Notes under the pieces: generated by a model | What the model was told of the DNA's origin: nothing | Database searches by the model: none | What the model saw: only the letters and a program-made list of their open reading frames with translations | Shown: in pieces, positions 46,401 to 59,757 of the stretch | Layout of the letters: every line of letters begins with the position of its first letter | Numbering within the stretch: the first letter of the stretch is position 1 | Position numbers and translations under genes: made by a program | DNA from: Callaeas wilsoni | Lineage: Eukaryota > Chordata > Aves > Passeriformes > Callaeidae | Length of the DNA: 64,000 nt | Reading direction: 5' to 3' | NCBI GenBank assembly: GCA_013398955.1 | Contig: VWPU01019273.1 | Coordinates: 1-64,000 of the forward strand

Positions 46401-49269
46401 TTTCTATCCTTTACACAATAAAATAGATAAACCTGAGTTTTTCTAATTGAGATACCAAAAGAATCTGAATGGGAGTTAGCTAAGACAGCCTTGGCGCCAT
46501 TTCAGTGGGTTGGCATAGAGGAGCCTGAGGAAACACAGTGATCACCCCAGCCATGCTCAGGGTCAAACTGCCCAGCAGCTCAGTCCTGACATGCACTCTC
46601 TGCTCGTATGCATTTTCCCCCATGTGCTGTCCTTGAGGAGTGGCGAGTTATTGCACGTCATCAATCAAGTCAGACAATGTTGATATCACACTACACGTTT
46701 CCAGCAGTCTCAGGTAGTGTTGTTCTGACACCACTTAGTCCAGGGTCCCTGCCATGGCTCATCCCACTCAGTTCATTTTTATGTTGTCCTGTGTGCTGCA
46801 TCTCATGCTGTTTGGTCACAGATCATGGTCAAGGCAAGGTTGTAATGTTCTTGTGATAATCACCTGGAGGCTCTTTTGTATTAAGTCCTCTTTGCAGAGC
46901 CTAGTAAAAAAAAAGTACTTGGAAGTAACTTGCTTTCATTATAATCAAGTAATCTTTTTAATAAATGACTGTTCACTCGGCAATGAGAGCAAGTCAATGC
47001 AACGTCTGGTAACTGTCAGTCAGATTTGATTGCAGCACCAATTTGATCAAATTGCAGTTGATGAGTATTTCCAGTTTAAGTCACTTTGCATGCCTGTTTC
47101 CAGTTTTAGAAAACTATTTGGATGAGTGAAGGAATATTAACACTAAAAGTAAACAAGAAGATGATTAGATGGGCAACAGATTTTATTCTCCTGCTATGGA
47201 TACATTGATATATCTTTTTAAGAACTTGTAGTAGAGAACAGATTGACAACTTTATTGGTTTGTGTTGGATTACTTAAGTAATATTTCTGACAAGAAATGA
47301 AAAAGCAAATTAAATGATTCATCCATTTTCAAGAACTTGTTAAATATACTTTCAAAGCTAATCCTCCCAAATAAAAAAAAAAACCATAGTGTTTTCTATC
47401 AGTGACATGAATTTTGTCTACAAAATGAAACAAATCTGCAGCTTAAAAATTGACAGCTGAATAAACAAGCACTGCTACAAAATCAACAATTTTATTTATA
47501 TACTTGTAAACGTTTGCAATTGCGTGGACGGCAGAGATTGTTCTTTCTCAGAGTCCAAATCTACTTAAAAAAACACAAAACAAACAAAATACACACCCCT
47601 CAACAAACCCTGAAGGTTGTCTAGCCTACAAATTCAGTCCTAATTCTACACTTACATAAGGAGGAAAAATCAAAGAGAAGGTATGCTTTCAGGTATTGAA
47701 GCAATTTTCCTGCCTATGAATGCTTAAGGTCACTCCACCTCATTTGTCCTTTACTCTTCCCTCACCTCTCATTACAATAGCCCCGATAACTGTTTGACAT
47801 CAATCAGTGCAAGAAATGCTTTTGAAGTGCTGGCAGTGTGGAAGGTTCACCAGGGAAGCTCTCTGATGCTGAGGTCTGATAGCTGAGATTGCCCTGCCGC
47901 TTCCTTCTGTGGGGGGAATCAATATAGGTATCTCTGCTCATAGACATCGATTCACACTAAACTTTCAGGTGTATTTCCCTTTGAGACTTGTATGTCTTTG
48001 AGGAACTTTAGAATTTTGACAATGAATCAAAAGTTTTTTAGATGTGGTTACAGATGAACTACTTGACTTCGAGTGGATTATTTTTGCATGATTTTGTTTC
48101 TCATTTTCATTGAAATACTAGCATAATATTATAACATTAAATCTCACTCACCAAATTCTATCAGCAAAGACCTTGAGACAGAAATTAAATCCTCAAACTG
48201 TCTAACAGTTTGGAATTGTAACAATTCGATTAAATAATTTCTTCCCTCCCTAAGAACATTCAAAATAATTTCACAATTAAATGCTGAAAGTTTCTTTGTC
48301 GTGTTTCATTGGAAACTATTACTAATGATGGAACAGTATGGATGCTTTTTTTCACCATTGAGTAAAACTGCAGTTAAAAAACACCAAATCAAATTTCTTT
48401 CATTTGTAAAACTTTTGGCAATTACTTATGTGAAAGACTATTTCTTATTTATAGTATAAGCCCTACAAGATTCAATGCTACAGTTAGTATTATTATTTCA
48501 GGTCCCTTAGTGCTAAGTTTCATTTTTCAAGGTCTCTCAGGGCAGCTAAAATAATAGCAAAAAATTGAAGACCTATGCTACTAATGAAGTCTGTTTCATA
48601 ACCTCAGAGCTATGTTCTTGCACCATTTTGACAAAAAGTAATTACTTTCTTTATTATACCCAAAGGCTAAACTTCTAATATAAGAAAAAAGACAGTGGGA
48701 AAAATACACATTGAATTAAATATGCAGAATAAGTGAAAATAGAATGACATAATGCTTAATAGTAAGTCTGTAAGTGCTAACTGAAACTATTCATATACCC
48801 ACCAAAAAGAAGTTGAGTAGAATTGTTTGCTAGTTTTCCAGTAAACACTATTTTTAAGACAGAGAAAATGTACACACACACAAAAATATATGTATATATG
48901 CTCATCTTTAGTTTAATCAGAGTGAATTATTCATGTCACTAATAATGACTGTAGTTTTAGCGCTAAGTAGGCTTGAGTTCTTGTTAGTAATGTATATATT
49001 TTTTTCATAACTGCTGTTACAGTCTGATATAAAGTTTCCCATGCTAAATTTTGTCAGTATCATTTTGAAAGAGTTTTTTTTAACTGTAATTACAAGAAGT
49101 TTTTTCTTCTTTTGTTTTTCCTCACCTCAAAAGCAATTCCAAGGTTTTGCAATTTTTAAGTGGGATGGCTACAAGAACGAACCACAGTAATCAGTGATTT
49201 CTAATCCAAAATGTATTTGCTAAGAAGAATAGATATAATATGCAATTATTTATGTTTATTTTCAGATTT

Positions 49270-49490
49270 CTGCTCTGTGGCATGCAGAAAACAGCCTCTC
49301 TGGTGCAGTTTGGAGCAGCAGCAGAGACCAGAGGAGCAAGACTCTCACCCACGGTCAACATGCCAAGCCCTGGCTGATGGTTGGGCTCCTGTGCCAAACA
49401 GGAGTCTCCGCCTTGGGCTCAGCTTTCCCCACACCAGACACACCTGTATGCGTGCTCCTGTGGCCCTGCATTTCAACTGCTTTACGGTTC
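49270..49490. other. GC-richer block of unknown origin
   Basis: This stretch contains CTCTGGTGCAGTTTGGAGC, CCTGGCTGATGGTTGGGCTC and other GC-rich words unlike its AT-rich flanks. It is preceded by a T-rich run ending in TTTTCAG at 49258-49264, which could be a splice acceptor, but no coding frame across it has recognisable content. It may be an old LTR piece. Confidence 0.3.
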
Positions 49491-50820
49491 TTTTATTTAT
49501 ATCAGCTCACTGGCTTAAATCACCACTGGCATCTCCCAATGACAATCACCAGATTTTTGTAACCTCCTGCCTCAAATATGTTAGAAAAGTCTGCAATTTG
49601 TTTGTTGTTTTCTTTTCCAGCCCATTCCACGTTATTCTAGTCACTTAGGGATGGGCAGATCTAGTTGAAGCTCATTATTTTGGGTTGTTCTTTCAGGTAG
49701 ACTTCATTGTCTAAAATTAGTACTAAAAGTTGTTGTATTCTGCACAGTCTGTGGAGACTGCAGAGCATATTTTTTAGATGAGAGGCATGTTATGAAACCA
49801 CCGTCCGACAATCCTTTACTTGCCCAACGAGGTCATGTTTTTGTTCTGGGTGACAAAAATACTCCAAAGAAGCTGTGAGTTCAACTGGTTTAATTAAGCA
49901 AATATTAAAACCTTTTTATAAAGTTAATTCCAAGCCGGATCTATGTGCTGAGCTTTAAATAAATTTTAAATCATCTAGAGCTATCCTGGATAAATAGGGT
50001 CTGAATCTAGCTGTGTTGCTTCCATAGCATTCCCAGAGCTCAGATTACATTTTGAAACATGGTTCATGAGGATATTTAGCATCTTTATTAATAAAAAGGC
50101 TTGGACATCTTCTAAGGGAAACAAGTCCTTCAACAATTTGGATAGAATACTAGCCATTGATAGGTCAATTCCTTTACTGTGTTTAAAATATGGTTTCATC
50201 ATTGCATAGTATCTAGTGGGATACTCAAAAATGAGAGCAGCAATAAATCAGAAGTCATTTTAATGCTGTTTTCAGCCTCTGTCCAGTCAAAACATTACTT
50301 TTGATCATGGCTTACTGTCATCAGGTACTCCACCTCTTACTCAGCCCCCTAACACTACATACTGAATTCACAAAAAAGCCTTACCATAAACCTGGTCAAC
50401 CAGCTCAATAGCTTTCCATTTCTGATCTCTATGTTGAAGAACCAAGTCTGTTATTCTCAGACTAGAGAGGAAAATTAAATAAAAACTCTGACAGTAAAAC
50501 ATAGCTATGCATCTATTCAGCAATTTTTTCCACACTTCTACTTTAATCTCTGCTTGTGTCTTCTCTGAGGAAGGCTACAAAATGTCAGAAAAATAGATAT
50601 CATGAAGGAAATTCTAGAAAAACAAAAATATTTGAGGAAAATATCTCCATTCAATGATGGGAGAAAGCAAAGAAGCAGAATTCTCTGAAGTTTAATTAGG
50701 GAGTCATTTTAGCATAAGTAAAATAGCCCAATCACAAATATTGAAAAATAAAGAGGCACACTATGTTGATGCCTGATAACCTGGAAATCTGTGAAAGCCA
50801 TAAATATATTCCTGTTGTTC

Positions 50821-50834
50821 TTTTTTTTTTTTTT
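50821..50834. repeat. T14 homopolymer
   Basis: Fourteen consecutive Ts. No dispersed repeat was recognised on either side. Confidence 0.85.
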
Positions 50835-53084
50835 CTATGAGTGCATCAGATTTAAATGAATCTTCTAAATTGAAGTGGACATATATGTAAGAAGTAAAAA
50901 TTTACTTCAACTCTATTTCCTGAAAGGTTAGCTTGAAAGAAATGGAGTTTCACACATTGAATTAAGGACAGGTCTCCTTGCATTGCTATCATGTGAAAGG
51001 AGAAACATCTTCCAGAGTTCCAGAGTCAGAAAATGGATAGAGAACTCATGGTGATTAGTAATAGACTGTTCTGTAGTCACAGTATTTCAGACAATGTTAC
51101 TACTAATTAGTATGGTAAAAAATATTAATAAAAGTACAATGTTATAAAAAATGTGCTATAGAAAAGCAACATAGCATTAAATAAAAATACTTTTTCTGAT
51201 TGTTATGTAATCTACTGTTGGAAAGTAATATTTTTTTTTACCTTTTCAAAACTAGATTCCTATGAAGATTATAGATTTTATGCATACTTGTCATATTAGT
51301 AATTCTGAAGTTATATCAAGGTTGAGAAAATTAAGTTTAATACCTTAATATCATGGTTGTAATTCTATAATTAACTCTTTAACAGAAAATAGGTGAATTA
51401 AGGTGATAAAGATGTAGGAATGAAACAAACTAGATTTTTTAAACCCTGGAATCTGGATAAAATATTTTCAGATTTCTCAAGAGGCTGGACTGCAGTTTTT
51501 AAATGACATCTGAGCTCTAGTTCCTCATCAAATAAATGTTAAGAAAAGCTAAAAGAAAGCAAAATTCTCTAAAACCAGACAGTAATTAAGCATAGTTATT
51601 AATTATTTTGACTATCAAGCTTGGAGATCATCTGAGAAATGGCTCTAATTAGATCTTTAGTATCTCAAGAAGAATCTGTAAATAAGTATATTAAATCAGA
51701 AAAGCATAGTAAAATATATTGCACTTGGGAAGGAGTGCATGTCAGTATGAATGAAGATCAGGCAATATCCATGTAAAGGTCAGATATTTTTGAAATATTT
51801 AGGGAAGCAGCTACAGGGTAGGCTAAGGGTGAAGTCTTTAAATTGGATGAACAACAAAAAAATTCCCAGTATGAATTTTCCAGACTATTAGTAGCCATAG
51901 CATTTTCTGCTATTTGACATTTTAAACTTTATCATATTTTCCTTCCTTTATAGAAGTAGTGGTTATAGTTTTCTCCAATATAAGAAAGAAAGAGGTAGAC
52001 AAAAAGCCAAGTAGTTCTTCGCTACCAATTCTTTATGTGGACATTGGTGACTGTTGCAAGCTTTGCATTTCAACAGTTCTGGAAAAGTAAGCACACTTGT
52101 TTTCAGGGCAGCCTTTAAATTTCCTTGACCTTAAGTGATGTGGCATTAAATCAAGTTACACTAAGGAAACAGCACTGACCATTCTGACAACTGATTTCTC
52201 GCTTGTGATGGATGAAGACATCTATATACTAATTCTCTCAGATTTACAGCTGTTGTTAGGAACAGTAACCATGGTCTTCTTGAATCCAAACAGTCTTATA
52301 TGAAGTGAAGGGATTGCCCAAGTGAGCTGCTTATATTTTTCTTTTACTGTCCTTTGCAGATCACAAAACAATTTTTTATCCTTTCCAGAGACCTTTTGTC
52401 TTAATAAGGGCCACAGAAGCTTATGATGAGTGAATGTTAGGAAAACTTGGAAACGTTACTGGAAAAAATTACTGAGAAAATTTAATACTAGCAAGCCAAT
52501 GTAAGTGGTGAAAATTGTTTTTAAAGAAATTGATTGTCAGTAGATTTGGTGAAATAAAGAGAGATGGATTAACAAATTAAACTTTCCTAAATATCCAAAA
52601 ATATTGCCAAACTCTGTAAAATGGAATCAATATAAGCTTCTTTATTGCTCTACACACTTTTATTTTTAACCAGGTTGTATTAACTATTCTTGTCTTAGAA
52701 ATGTATGTAGCTGGATACATGTCTGTTATGAAGCAGTTAATATAGATATAAATATATCAGTGCCTCCTTTTGAATACACTAGAGTAAGTAATTGAAATAT
52801 AGTACTTATCCTTTTGATTTTCACTATACTCCTTGGAAATTACATCATTTTCTGCATTTTCCCAAGATGAAAGCTATCCATCAAACATTGGTTTATGCAA
52901 ACTGTTCCCCAGGACTTAGAAGATACCAAAGGACTTGCAGGCAAAGTTGACCTGCACATTTACAGGTTATTAAAGTTCTAATCTTTGATGTTTGTGGTGG
53001 TTAACTCTGTCCCTGTATTTATCTTTCAAAATAAATAATAAAAAGAAGAATTTGCATGGTCAGTTCTATGACTTGATGAAGTAA

Positions 53085-53230
53085 GCCACTGAGATTAGCT
53101 CAATTGGTTAGAACATGGTGTAATAATACCAAGGTTGTGGATTTGATCACTGGATGGGCCATTCATTTAAGCATTGGACTTCATGATCCTTGTGGGTGGC
53201 TTCCAACTCAGAATATTCTGTGATTCTGTC
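53085..53230 (+). mobile_element. tRNA-Ile-derived SINE with CR1-type tail (TguSINE1-like)
   Basis: The head (53085-53160) is a decayed tRNA-Ile: GATTAGCTCAATTGGTTAGA (A-box region near 53092-53111), then GGTGTAATAATACC with the AAT anticodon triplet kept. A degraded B box, GGATTTGATCA, lies near 53139-53149. The tRNA end TGGGCC at 53155-53160 leads into the tail CATTGGACTTCATGATCCTT, CCAACTCAGAATATTCTG and TGATTCTG, which is a CR1 3' end. SINEs of this layout are transcribed by RNA polymerase III and mobilised by CR1 enzymes. From memory it matches TguSINE1 of zebra finch. Mutations in both promoter boxes suggest it is no longer transcribed. Confidence 0.85.
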
Positions 53231-53847
53231 AACATTAGTAACTATAAATTTCCAGGGGAATGTTTAGAATTCACTACTTTTTGTATAATTTGAAACTGGG
53301 TTACTTATCCTTAATATTAATTCTCCCAGGATTCTCTTCAAGCAAGAACAGACAATATAGGGACAAACTTTTGTCTCAAAGATTATTGGAAATATCCAAA
53401 CTCATTTTGGATTAATCTGATTTTAAAAACATTAGAGGAGCAGATATTTAGCATGTTAGTTGTATTTAGAAACCTCAGAACATAGAATCATAGATTATCA
53501 AGTTCTGGCTACTGAATTTGTGGTTTATGTTTTAAAAATTTTTGTATTACATTTGCAGGTTTTGTCAAATGACCTTAGCAAACATTAAGAAATGTGTTTT
53601 TACCCTCTCAGGGTCCTTTTCAAAAGAAATTGTTCTTTAAATTTAGAACAGCTGACTTGCTCTTCATGGACTATTCAGATCAGTTTTAAGTTTTCAGACC
53701 TTCAACTTTTATTGGAATTGTTGCTACTGTGCAAAGCGCATCTAATGTACTGGTATTTATTGCTATTCTGCATTATTTCTTTATTATTTGAGCAATAAAT
53801 CAGCACACTATTGCTTTGCCCATTGTAATTATCCACAACCCAGGAGA

Positions 53848-53864
53848 TTTTTTTTTTTTTTTTT
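53848..53864. repeat. T17 homopolymer
   Basis: Seventeen Ts precede ACCTTCAGG. If this is the reversed poly-A of a retroposed copy, that copy would lie to the right on the minus strand, but I recognise none. Confidence 0.85.
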
Positions 53865-56013
53865 ACCTTCAGGAAAGAAATGAGATGAAACAATATTGAT
53901 TAGTAAGAAAGTAAAAATAGAATTAGTCCTTCAGCACAATGCCTTCTATAAAGAACTGTTTTGAAGGAAGGTTTTAGCACCTGAACAAGGATATCTTATG
54001 TCCCTGGGATCAGCACTAACTGCTGTTAGCTACATTGCTTTCATAAAATTGTATTATGCATTTGATCTTCCTCCCACAAAATTGGAGTCCAAGTATTTTA
54101 CAGCATATCAAGAATTTTTATTACATTCACAGTTTTAATACAATTTTTACAATTAAATATAGAAGTAGTAAAGTTATATATAGAGATAATTTATCTGGTT
54201 TTGCTGTCATGTGCTATTAGAAAAAGTCAATTTCTTGCAGTTATTTAAAGAAATATCTATAGATTCTATGTGTACGTATTTATGCAAGTTTAAGCAGATT
54301 AGGTTTATATGTCCAGAAAAGTTCAATTTTCTAGACTTTTTCCAAGCATGTTTGCCTTGATTCCTCAGCACTGACTGCTTCTTGTTGTCTTCAAACTATT
54401 GTCCTCTACTTCATCCTCTACTCTACTGCCATCAAATAGGATTTTATGAAAGAAACAAGTTAAAACTCTCACCAGTTCATGTTTTTGCTATAATGCTAAC
54501 ACTTCCAACACCCTTGATCTGTTGTCACTGAGCACTGTGCTCTGTAGCAATTTAGAGAAATGTTACAGAATTATAAATTTTTATGAATTTCATTCACTCC
54601 TCAAGTTAACAATGAGGTATGGTAACGCCATTTCTGGCTTGTGCTTATAACTCAATAAATTGCTTACACTGCTTACATACTGACAGTGCCAGAGTTTTTC
54701 GATGCCTTCATATGGATAATTCTATTTTTCTTGTGATACATTTTTACAGCAGTTACTTTCATTTTAAAATTATGAGGTAGTTCCAGTTCCTAGTGCTGCA
54801 AACTTCAGAGAAGATATAATGAAAGAGATTGGTGTATGGATTTTCCTACATTCTCTGGGTACTTTCTTCAATACTGGTTAGGCTTGAACTTGTTTTAGTC
54901 CCCTGATTATCCATTTTGCCTTCCCAGTAATTCGTATGCTTTCCTTGAGGTACCTGGCTGCAAAGGTTTCTGGCAGAGAAATTCAGTCACAGCCTTGGAA
55001 TAACTTGAATTAAAGATCACACTTGTAAATAGTATGACGATTCTGAGGCTGGAAGACTGGGCTAATTTGGTGAAGAATGCCTTTTCCATTTCTTGCTAAT
55101 AAACACTTAACAAGAACTTACATGTAACCTCATCTTTTACCTGCTTAAAAGACTATGGGCCTTACAAAACCTTTGTGAATCATGTTCAAAACATTTTTGA
55201 GGCAATATATACCTGTTATAACTGTCATACATTAGGGCTGCTGCAGTTCTGGGAGAAAACTGTGGGTTTACAAACATTTGTAATGATTTTGTTAGAATAC
55301 ACAATTTTTTGTTAATTTTATCCATTAAATTTCGACCTTTTTTTTTGTCATCGTGTCTGGCCATAGCTGGCATTAATAAATCTGATGATCAAAGAAAAGA
55401 GAAACCAAATGAAATGAAGCAGCTGCTTTGGGCAACAACCAACGCTGTAGTCATGTAAAAAATGTCAAGATGTTCTTATGCCGTTTACTAAAGTGGTTCA
55501 TCACCATCTTTCTGCTGGGACAAAGATCTAAGCATTTGGCTATCATAATCTCAGGACCAGAGATAATGTTTTGTAGTTTGGGGGTCATGAGAACCCTTCA
55601 CCTGACCTCATCTGCAAGTTACCCCAAAATTCAATGTCTCAGTGTTTTAGAGTAATGGGTCTTTCTGTTGGTGTTACGCAATCTAAGGAGCTTTGCAACC
55701 CACAAAGGGAATTACTTTCCTTCTGCAACAGCCCAGTGGCCAAACTCTTCTGTGCAAATCTATGTATATGCTTCTTTCAGACTATACCACAAGAAAAGAC
55801 AACATTTGCTGTTTGCTGCTGAAAGAAATTGCCAAAAAATGTGTCATTGAGTGCAGGGAAAAAAGGGAAGCGTCATTGTTTGAAGGACTGAAGAGAAGCA
55901 ATAGATAGGACCATACTGTACAACTATTTTGATGTAAGGGCGTGAATTTTTACCCAGTTAGTAATGCAGGAATTAGTAAAGGAACCTCATATACTGTCCT
56001 GCTGTAACCATGG

Positions 56014-56039
56014 CCAATCGACCTGACAGTATCGATTGG
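56014..56039. repeat. Perfect 8-bp inverted repeat with 10-base loop
   Basis: CCAATCGA at 56014-56021 pairs perfectly with TCGATTGG at 56032-56039. Both arms contain a CpG, rare in this AT-rich stretch. It may be chance or the remnant of a transposon end or binding site. Confidence 0.6.
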
Positions 56040-58924
56040 AACCTGTGCAAAGATGACCTTAAGGAGCTTGTCAATGCAAGTTGGAGAAACTCATGGGAAT
56101 TGTGAAGAGCTCAGAGTCACTGTAATGTACACAATATTTAGATATTGGCATCCAGCCAGTCACGCAAACCTCATTTTGACCCAAGTTTTAAAATGTAAGC
56201 AGATGTGCCCTACAATTAAAATCATTGTTTATAAGGAATATTAATTATTCATGAGTAGTAACTGATAAGCAGTATATATGTAATTTAGCAGAAGTGATTT
56301 GTTTAACTATAAAATCAATTAAGCAGGTGTAAGTTGAAAGATTTTAGCATTCTCTTCTCATTTGCCCTGTCTCCTTTTCCTCCAGGTTTCTCTGGTGACT
56401 TTCAACTGACAAAAACAATGCCACAGAGATAAAAACATCAAGCAAATTAATTTGTGAGCGTTCAGTTTCAACTAGATCTTATTTTTTTAGTGGTGGATCC
56501 TGCTTGCTTTCACCTGGAAAATACATGCTAAATCTTGTATTTGAATGGTGTGCATGCCTTTTTCTTTTCACGTTCCTTATCCTCTAAAAGGTCTGGACTG
56601 CAAGGCCATTATCCAAACAAATGCAAAATTCACAGGCATAAAAGTCATGGTTTGAGCCATGAACATAATAACATTTCTTTTAGATTTGACAGGAACACAA
56701 ACTTCTAATTTGAATCTCTTTGCAGTTTTCATTCCAGAGAATCCTTTGAGAACTTCAGGGACATGAACAAAACCACATATTTAGATGAGGATTAGAAGCT
56801 GCCCTGAAGGTTAAGATAAACTTTAAAGAGGTTCTAATTCTGCCATAGCTCCTGCTTTTTTGTAGCTTTTCTTAGTGCACTTTTCTGTTGCCATTTTTAA
56901 ACTTTAATCCTGGAAACATTTATTTATAAAAGCTGGGCGTGTTGAAGTGTCTTCCAAGCACTGTTGAATGTTGTTGAAGCAACTGAAACTTGTCTCTTTT
57001 CAAGTCACTTTAGCAAATATGTAGAGAAGGCCAAGCAGGAGACAAAACAGATCTGATCCTCAAAAGACATTGTTCACAAAACTCTGCTTTCTGAACAAAT
57101 ATGTCCATTACAGGTTAATCAGTTCTGTAACAGAGAAGAGCACTTTGAAAGAAACTACTGATTAAGTAGTTTTGTCCAGTTATTTTCAGCTACAAAGGAA
57201 ACTGAAAAATCTAGGAGCATTTAGTTATTCAGTCAATTTTTCAACAGCAGTACAGAATTCAATCCTTTCCACCATTTCCCTTTCACCATTTTCTTTAGCA
57301 TTCCTTAGTATAGCAACTTCTTCCTAATAATCTAGCTGAATTTTTATTGATTAAATTGAATAATAGATTATTAGAGTAATGCATGTAAAGAATGATTTCT
57401 GAGATATTTTTCAGATCTGAGCGGGGAGCCTTGACTAGTATTCCCAGATTAAACAGTCAGAGATGCATTAGTCCTGTAGCAGACTTTCCTGAGCAGTTCT
57501 TTGACATGAGACAAAGACAGAAACAAAGATATTTTGATGAAAGAAATCTGAATTTTTGTTTGCCTCATGGTACTGCATTTGTTTTACCTTTTCTCTTGGT
57601 CGTGAAAAATATCATCACTTAAATTTTCCATTGCTCAAAAACTTTTCTCAATTCTCTCCTAAGGCAATTGATGTAATCCTGTTGAGCTGTGGCAAGGAAA
57701 CTCACATTTATGTTTGGAATGGTACAAAAGTAAGTGCCTTAGCCTGCAAGAAACAAAAAGTAATGACCATTACATTACTGGAAAGTTGTGACTGTAATAA
57801 TATTTCCAATGATTACTCATTCATATTCGTAATTTTTTCATTGTTATATCAAAGAAGGTGTTTTTAAAATACCTAGAGAAGAAGGCCTAAGAATACTGAA
57901 GATGTGATTGACCCAAAAACAGCAGTCAAAAAAAGTACAAAGTAGAAATCTAAACTAGTCACAAATAGGTTTTCTGCATGTAATGGCAAGTGAATATCTC
58001 TCCATTCCATGGCTCTTGATGCTGAACATAAAACATGATGAAGTGTCCAAAGGAAAGGGGCTACTCCAGAGGTGATAAAGAAAGCCTTGAAAACTATCCT
58101 GGACTAGCTGTCTAACTGGGAATAACTGTGGTTTGGTCAGATAAACCTCAGACTTACGATCTACTTACAGATTTACTGAGAATCAAGACTATTAACTGCT
58201 AAGTACAAAACAGAGAAGAGTAAGTAACATGATTCTTTTATATTCCTGATATAACAAAGCTAATGGGAATTTTGAGTCCACATGAAATGCAGTCTTACAG
58301 CCCACTAGACATTTTGGTGTTTCAGACGACAATTTCACTTCAAGTGAATGAGCTGTCCAAAACAGACTGTTATACTGCTTTTAAATATAAAAAATATTGT
58401 GCAATTTTATTAAATATTTTCAGATTTGCTATTTAGGCAATGACAACTTAATAACCCCTTTTTTTTAATCTTCTATATTCTAAGGGTAGACTGATCATGA
58501 TGTTAAGTGTTCAAGGAAAAACACAATGTTTCTAAGGAAAATGGTATCCTTTAAGAAACATCTCATCTCTCCATTCTATAAACTAATCACATTGGCCTTT
58601 AATTTAAATTCTCTAATCTTAATAAAATTATAGTGTGTTCATGACTCAGGACTTTTTCTAAAAATTCCATTGTATAAAATTCATGTATTTATGCAGAATT
58701 AGGTAAAGAACTAGACTGGCTGTGCCCCACTAACATTTTTGAATACTTGGAGCATCTCAACCAATGGACTGAAAATCATTTTAAATTGATTTGGCTTTTC
58801 AACCAAATTCCACTTTTAAAAAGGCTATTAAAAATAACTTCAGAATTATTTTGTAAATAGAAACTAGGAATTTCAAAAGAAGGAACAAAAAATAGGTGGC
58901 CAGCTTTCTATTTTTTCAAATGCC

Positions 58925-58946
58925 AGAGAGAGAGAGAGAGAGAGAG
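58925..58946. repeat. (AG)11 microsatellite
   Basis: Eleven uninterrupted AG units, probably polymorphic. Confidence 0.9.
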
Positions 58947-59690
58947 CGAAATTGGTCTAGTAAGTGGACTATTCGTATTATAATTAAACAGCAAGTTCTA
59001 ATACATGGTTTTACAGATATACTTTCTTAATAATTAAAAAACGTATTTACATTTTTTTAATTATAGATGGATCTTAGTTTTCCCCTATAACACAAAATTT
59101 TGCTTTGTTGTGCAGCAGAATTTAAAATATAAAATTTTCACTAAGCACTTACATTTCTAAAAGATTACTCACTACTGTTCTGTGACTTTCCCTTAACTCC
59201 TAAAATTTTTTTGAGTAATTCAATACTGGGAACATAGTCTGACATTTTATTCTAAATGACACTCTTTCTGTTGCACTAAGCATTGTCAGGATGACATAAA
59301 CATTATCCAGGAAGATTGAAGAGGAAAGAAATTATGAAGAAAGCAACACAGTAAAGCTACAGAGGTTGCAGTGTTTTCAAGAACTGACAGTAACAGCACT
59401 TAATTTTGGTTTGTTGTTGAGTTTTCTTCTGTAAAATATCTTTCTTCATAAGCAAAAGTGAAGATAGGTGAGAAAAGAGACCTTACCTATGTTGTCCCTA
59501 AACTCAATGTCATTCAAGTAGCAAATTATTGTCTCTTACTGTTTTTGTCTTGTCTTGGACTGTGTTCATCTTGGGAGCTCAACAGGCTATGAACTGCACT
59601 GTCTCTAGAGCTGTGACTAGCTTTGCTCTCAGCAACCCTTACAAGTATGGATTGTATCTTCGGTATCTTCGTGTTTGGGGTTTCAATCCC

Positions 59691-59712
59691 TTTTTTTTTT
59701 TTTTTTTTTTTT
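59691..59712. repeat. T22 homopolymer
   Basis: Twenty-two consecutive Ts, the longest homopolymer in the window. It stands 8 bases before a CR1 scrap in sense orientation. Confidence 0.85.
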
Positions 59713-59720
59713 AAATTAAA

Positions 59721-59757
59721 TCACTTCCCTGGAGGTATTCAAAAGAATGTAGATGTG
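59721..59757 (+). mobile_element. Short CR1 scrap, plus strand
   Basis: TCCCTGGAGGTATTCAAAAG followed by AATGTAGATGTG matches the CR1 ORF2 C-terminal/3' UTR boundary (compare GTAGATGTGGTG at 17116). Only about 37 bp are recognisable, so the call is tentative. Confidence 0.45.

Larger units (their letters stand above)
45618..53084. other. 7.5-kb mainly AT-rich stretch, no gene or dispersed repeat identified
   Basis: Two patches stand out by composition. 45900-46860 has more GC and holds a minus-strand frame discussed below. 49270-49490 is a GC-richer block that looks like an old repeat or a non-coding exon, but matches nothing I recognise. The rest is AT-rich. T14 runs at 50821-50834. Confidence 0.55.
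53231..59690. other. AT-rich stretch, no gene recognised
   Basis: I found no LTR, CR1 or coding signature. Items noted are a T17 run (53848-53864), a CpG-containing hairpin at 56014-56039 and a (GA)11 tract at 58925-58946. The segment 56350-57180 has balanced composition with no visible repeats. Open frames around 55634-55908 and 57392-57867 show no recognisable domain. Confidence 0.6.

Noticed and set aside
49211..49648. 145-codon plus-strand frame preceded by a T-rich tract and CAG, resembling a spliced exon
   Set aside because: No recognisable domain, unusual composition shift at 49270-49490 more like an old repeat, and no partner exon. Left as an unknown block.
53085..53160. A functional tRNA-Ile gene
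   Set aside because: The A and B boxes are mutated, the anticodon arm has a base missing, and it is fused to a CR1 tail. It is a SINE head.
55634..55908. Three overlapping plus-strand frames in all three phases
   Set aside because: Openness in all phases indicates a stop-poor patch, not coding selection.
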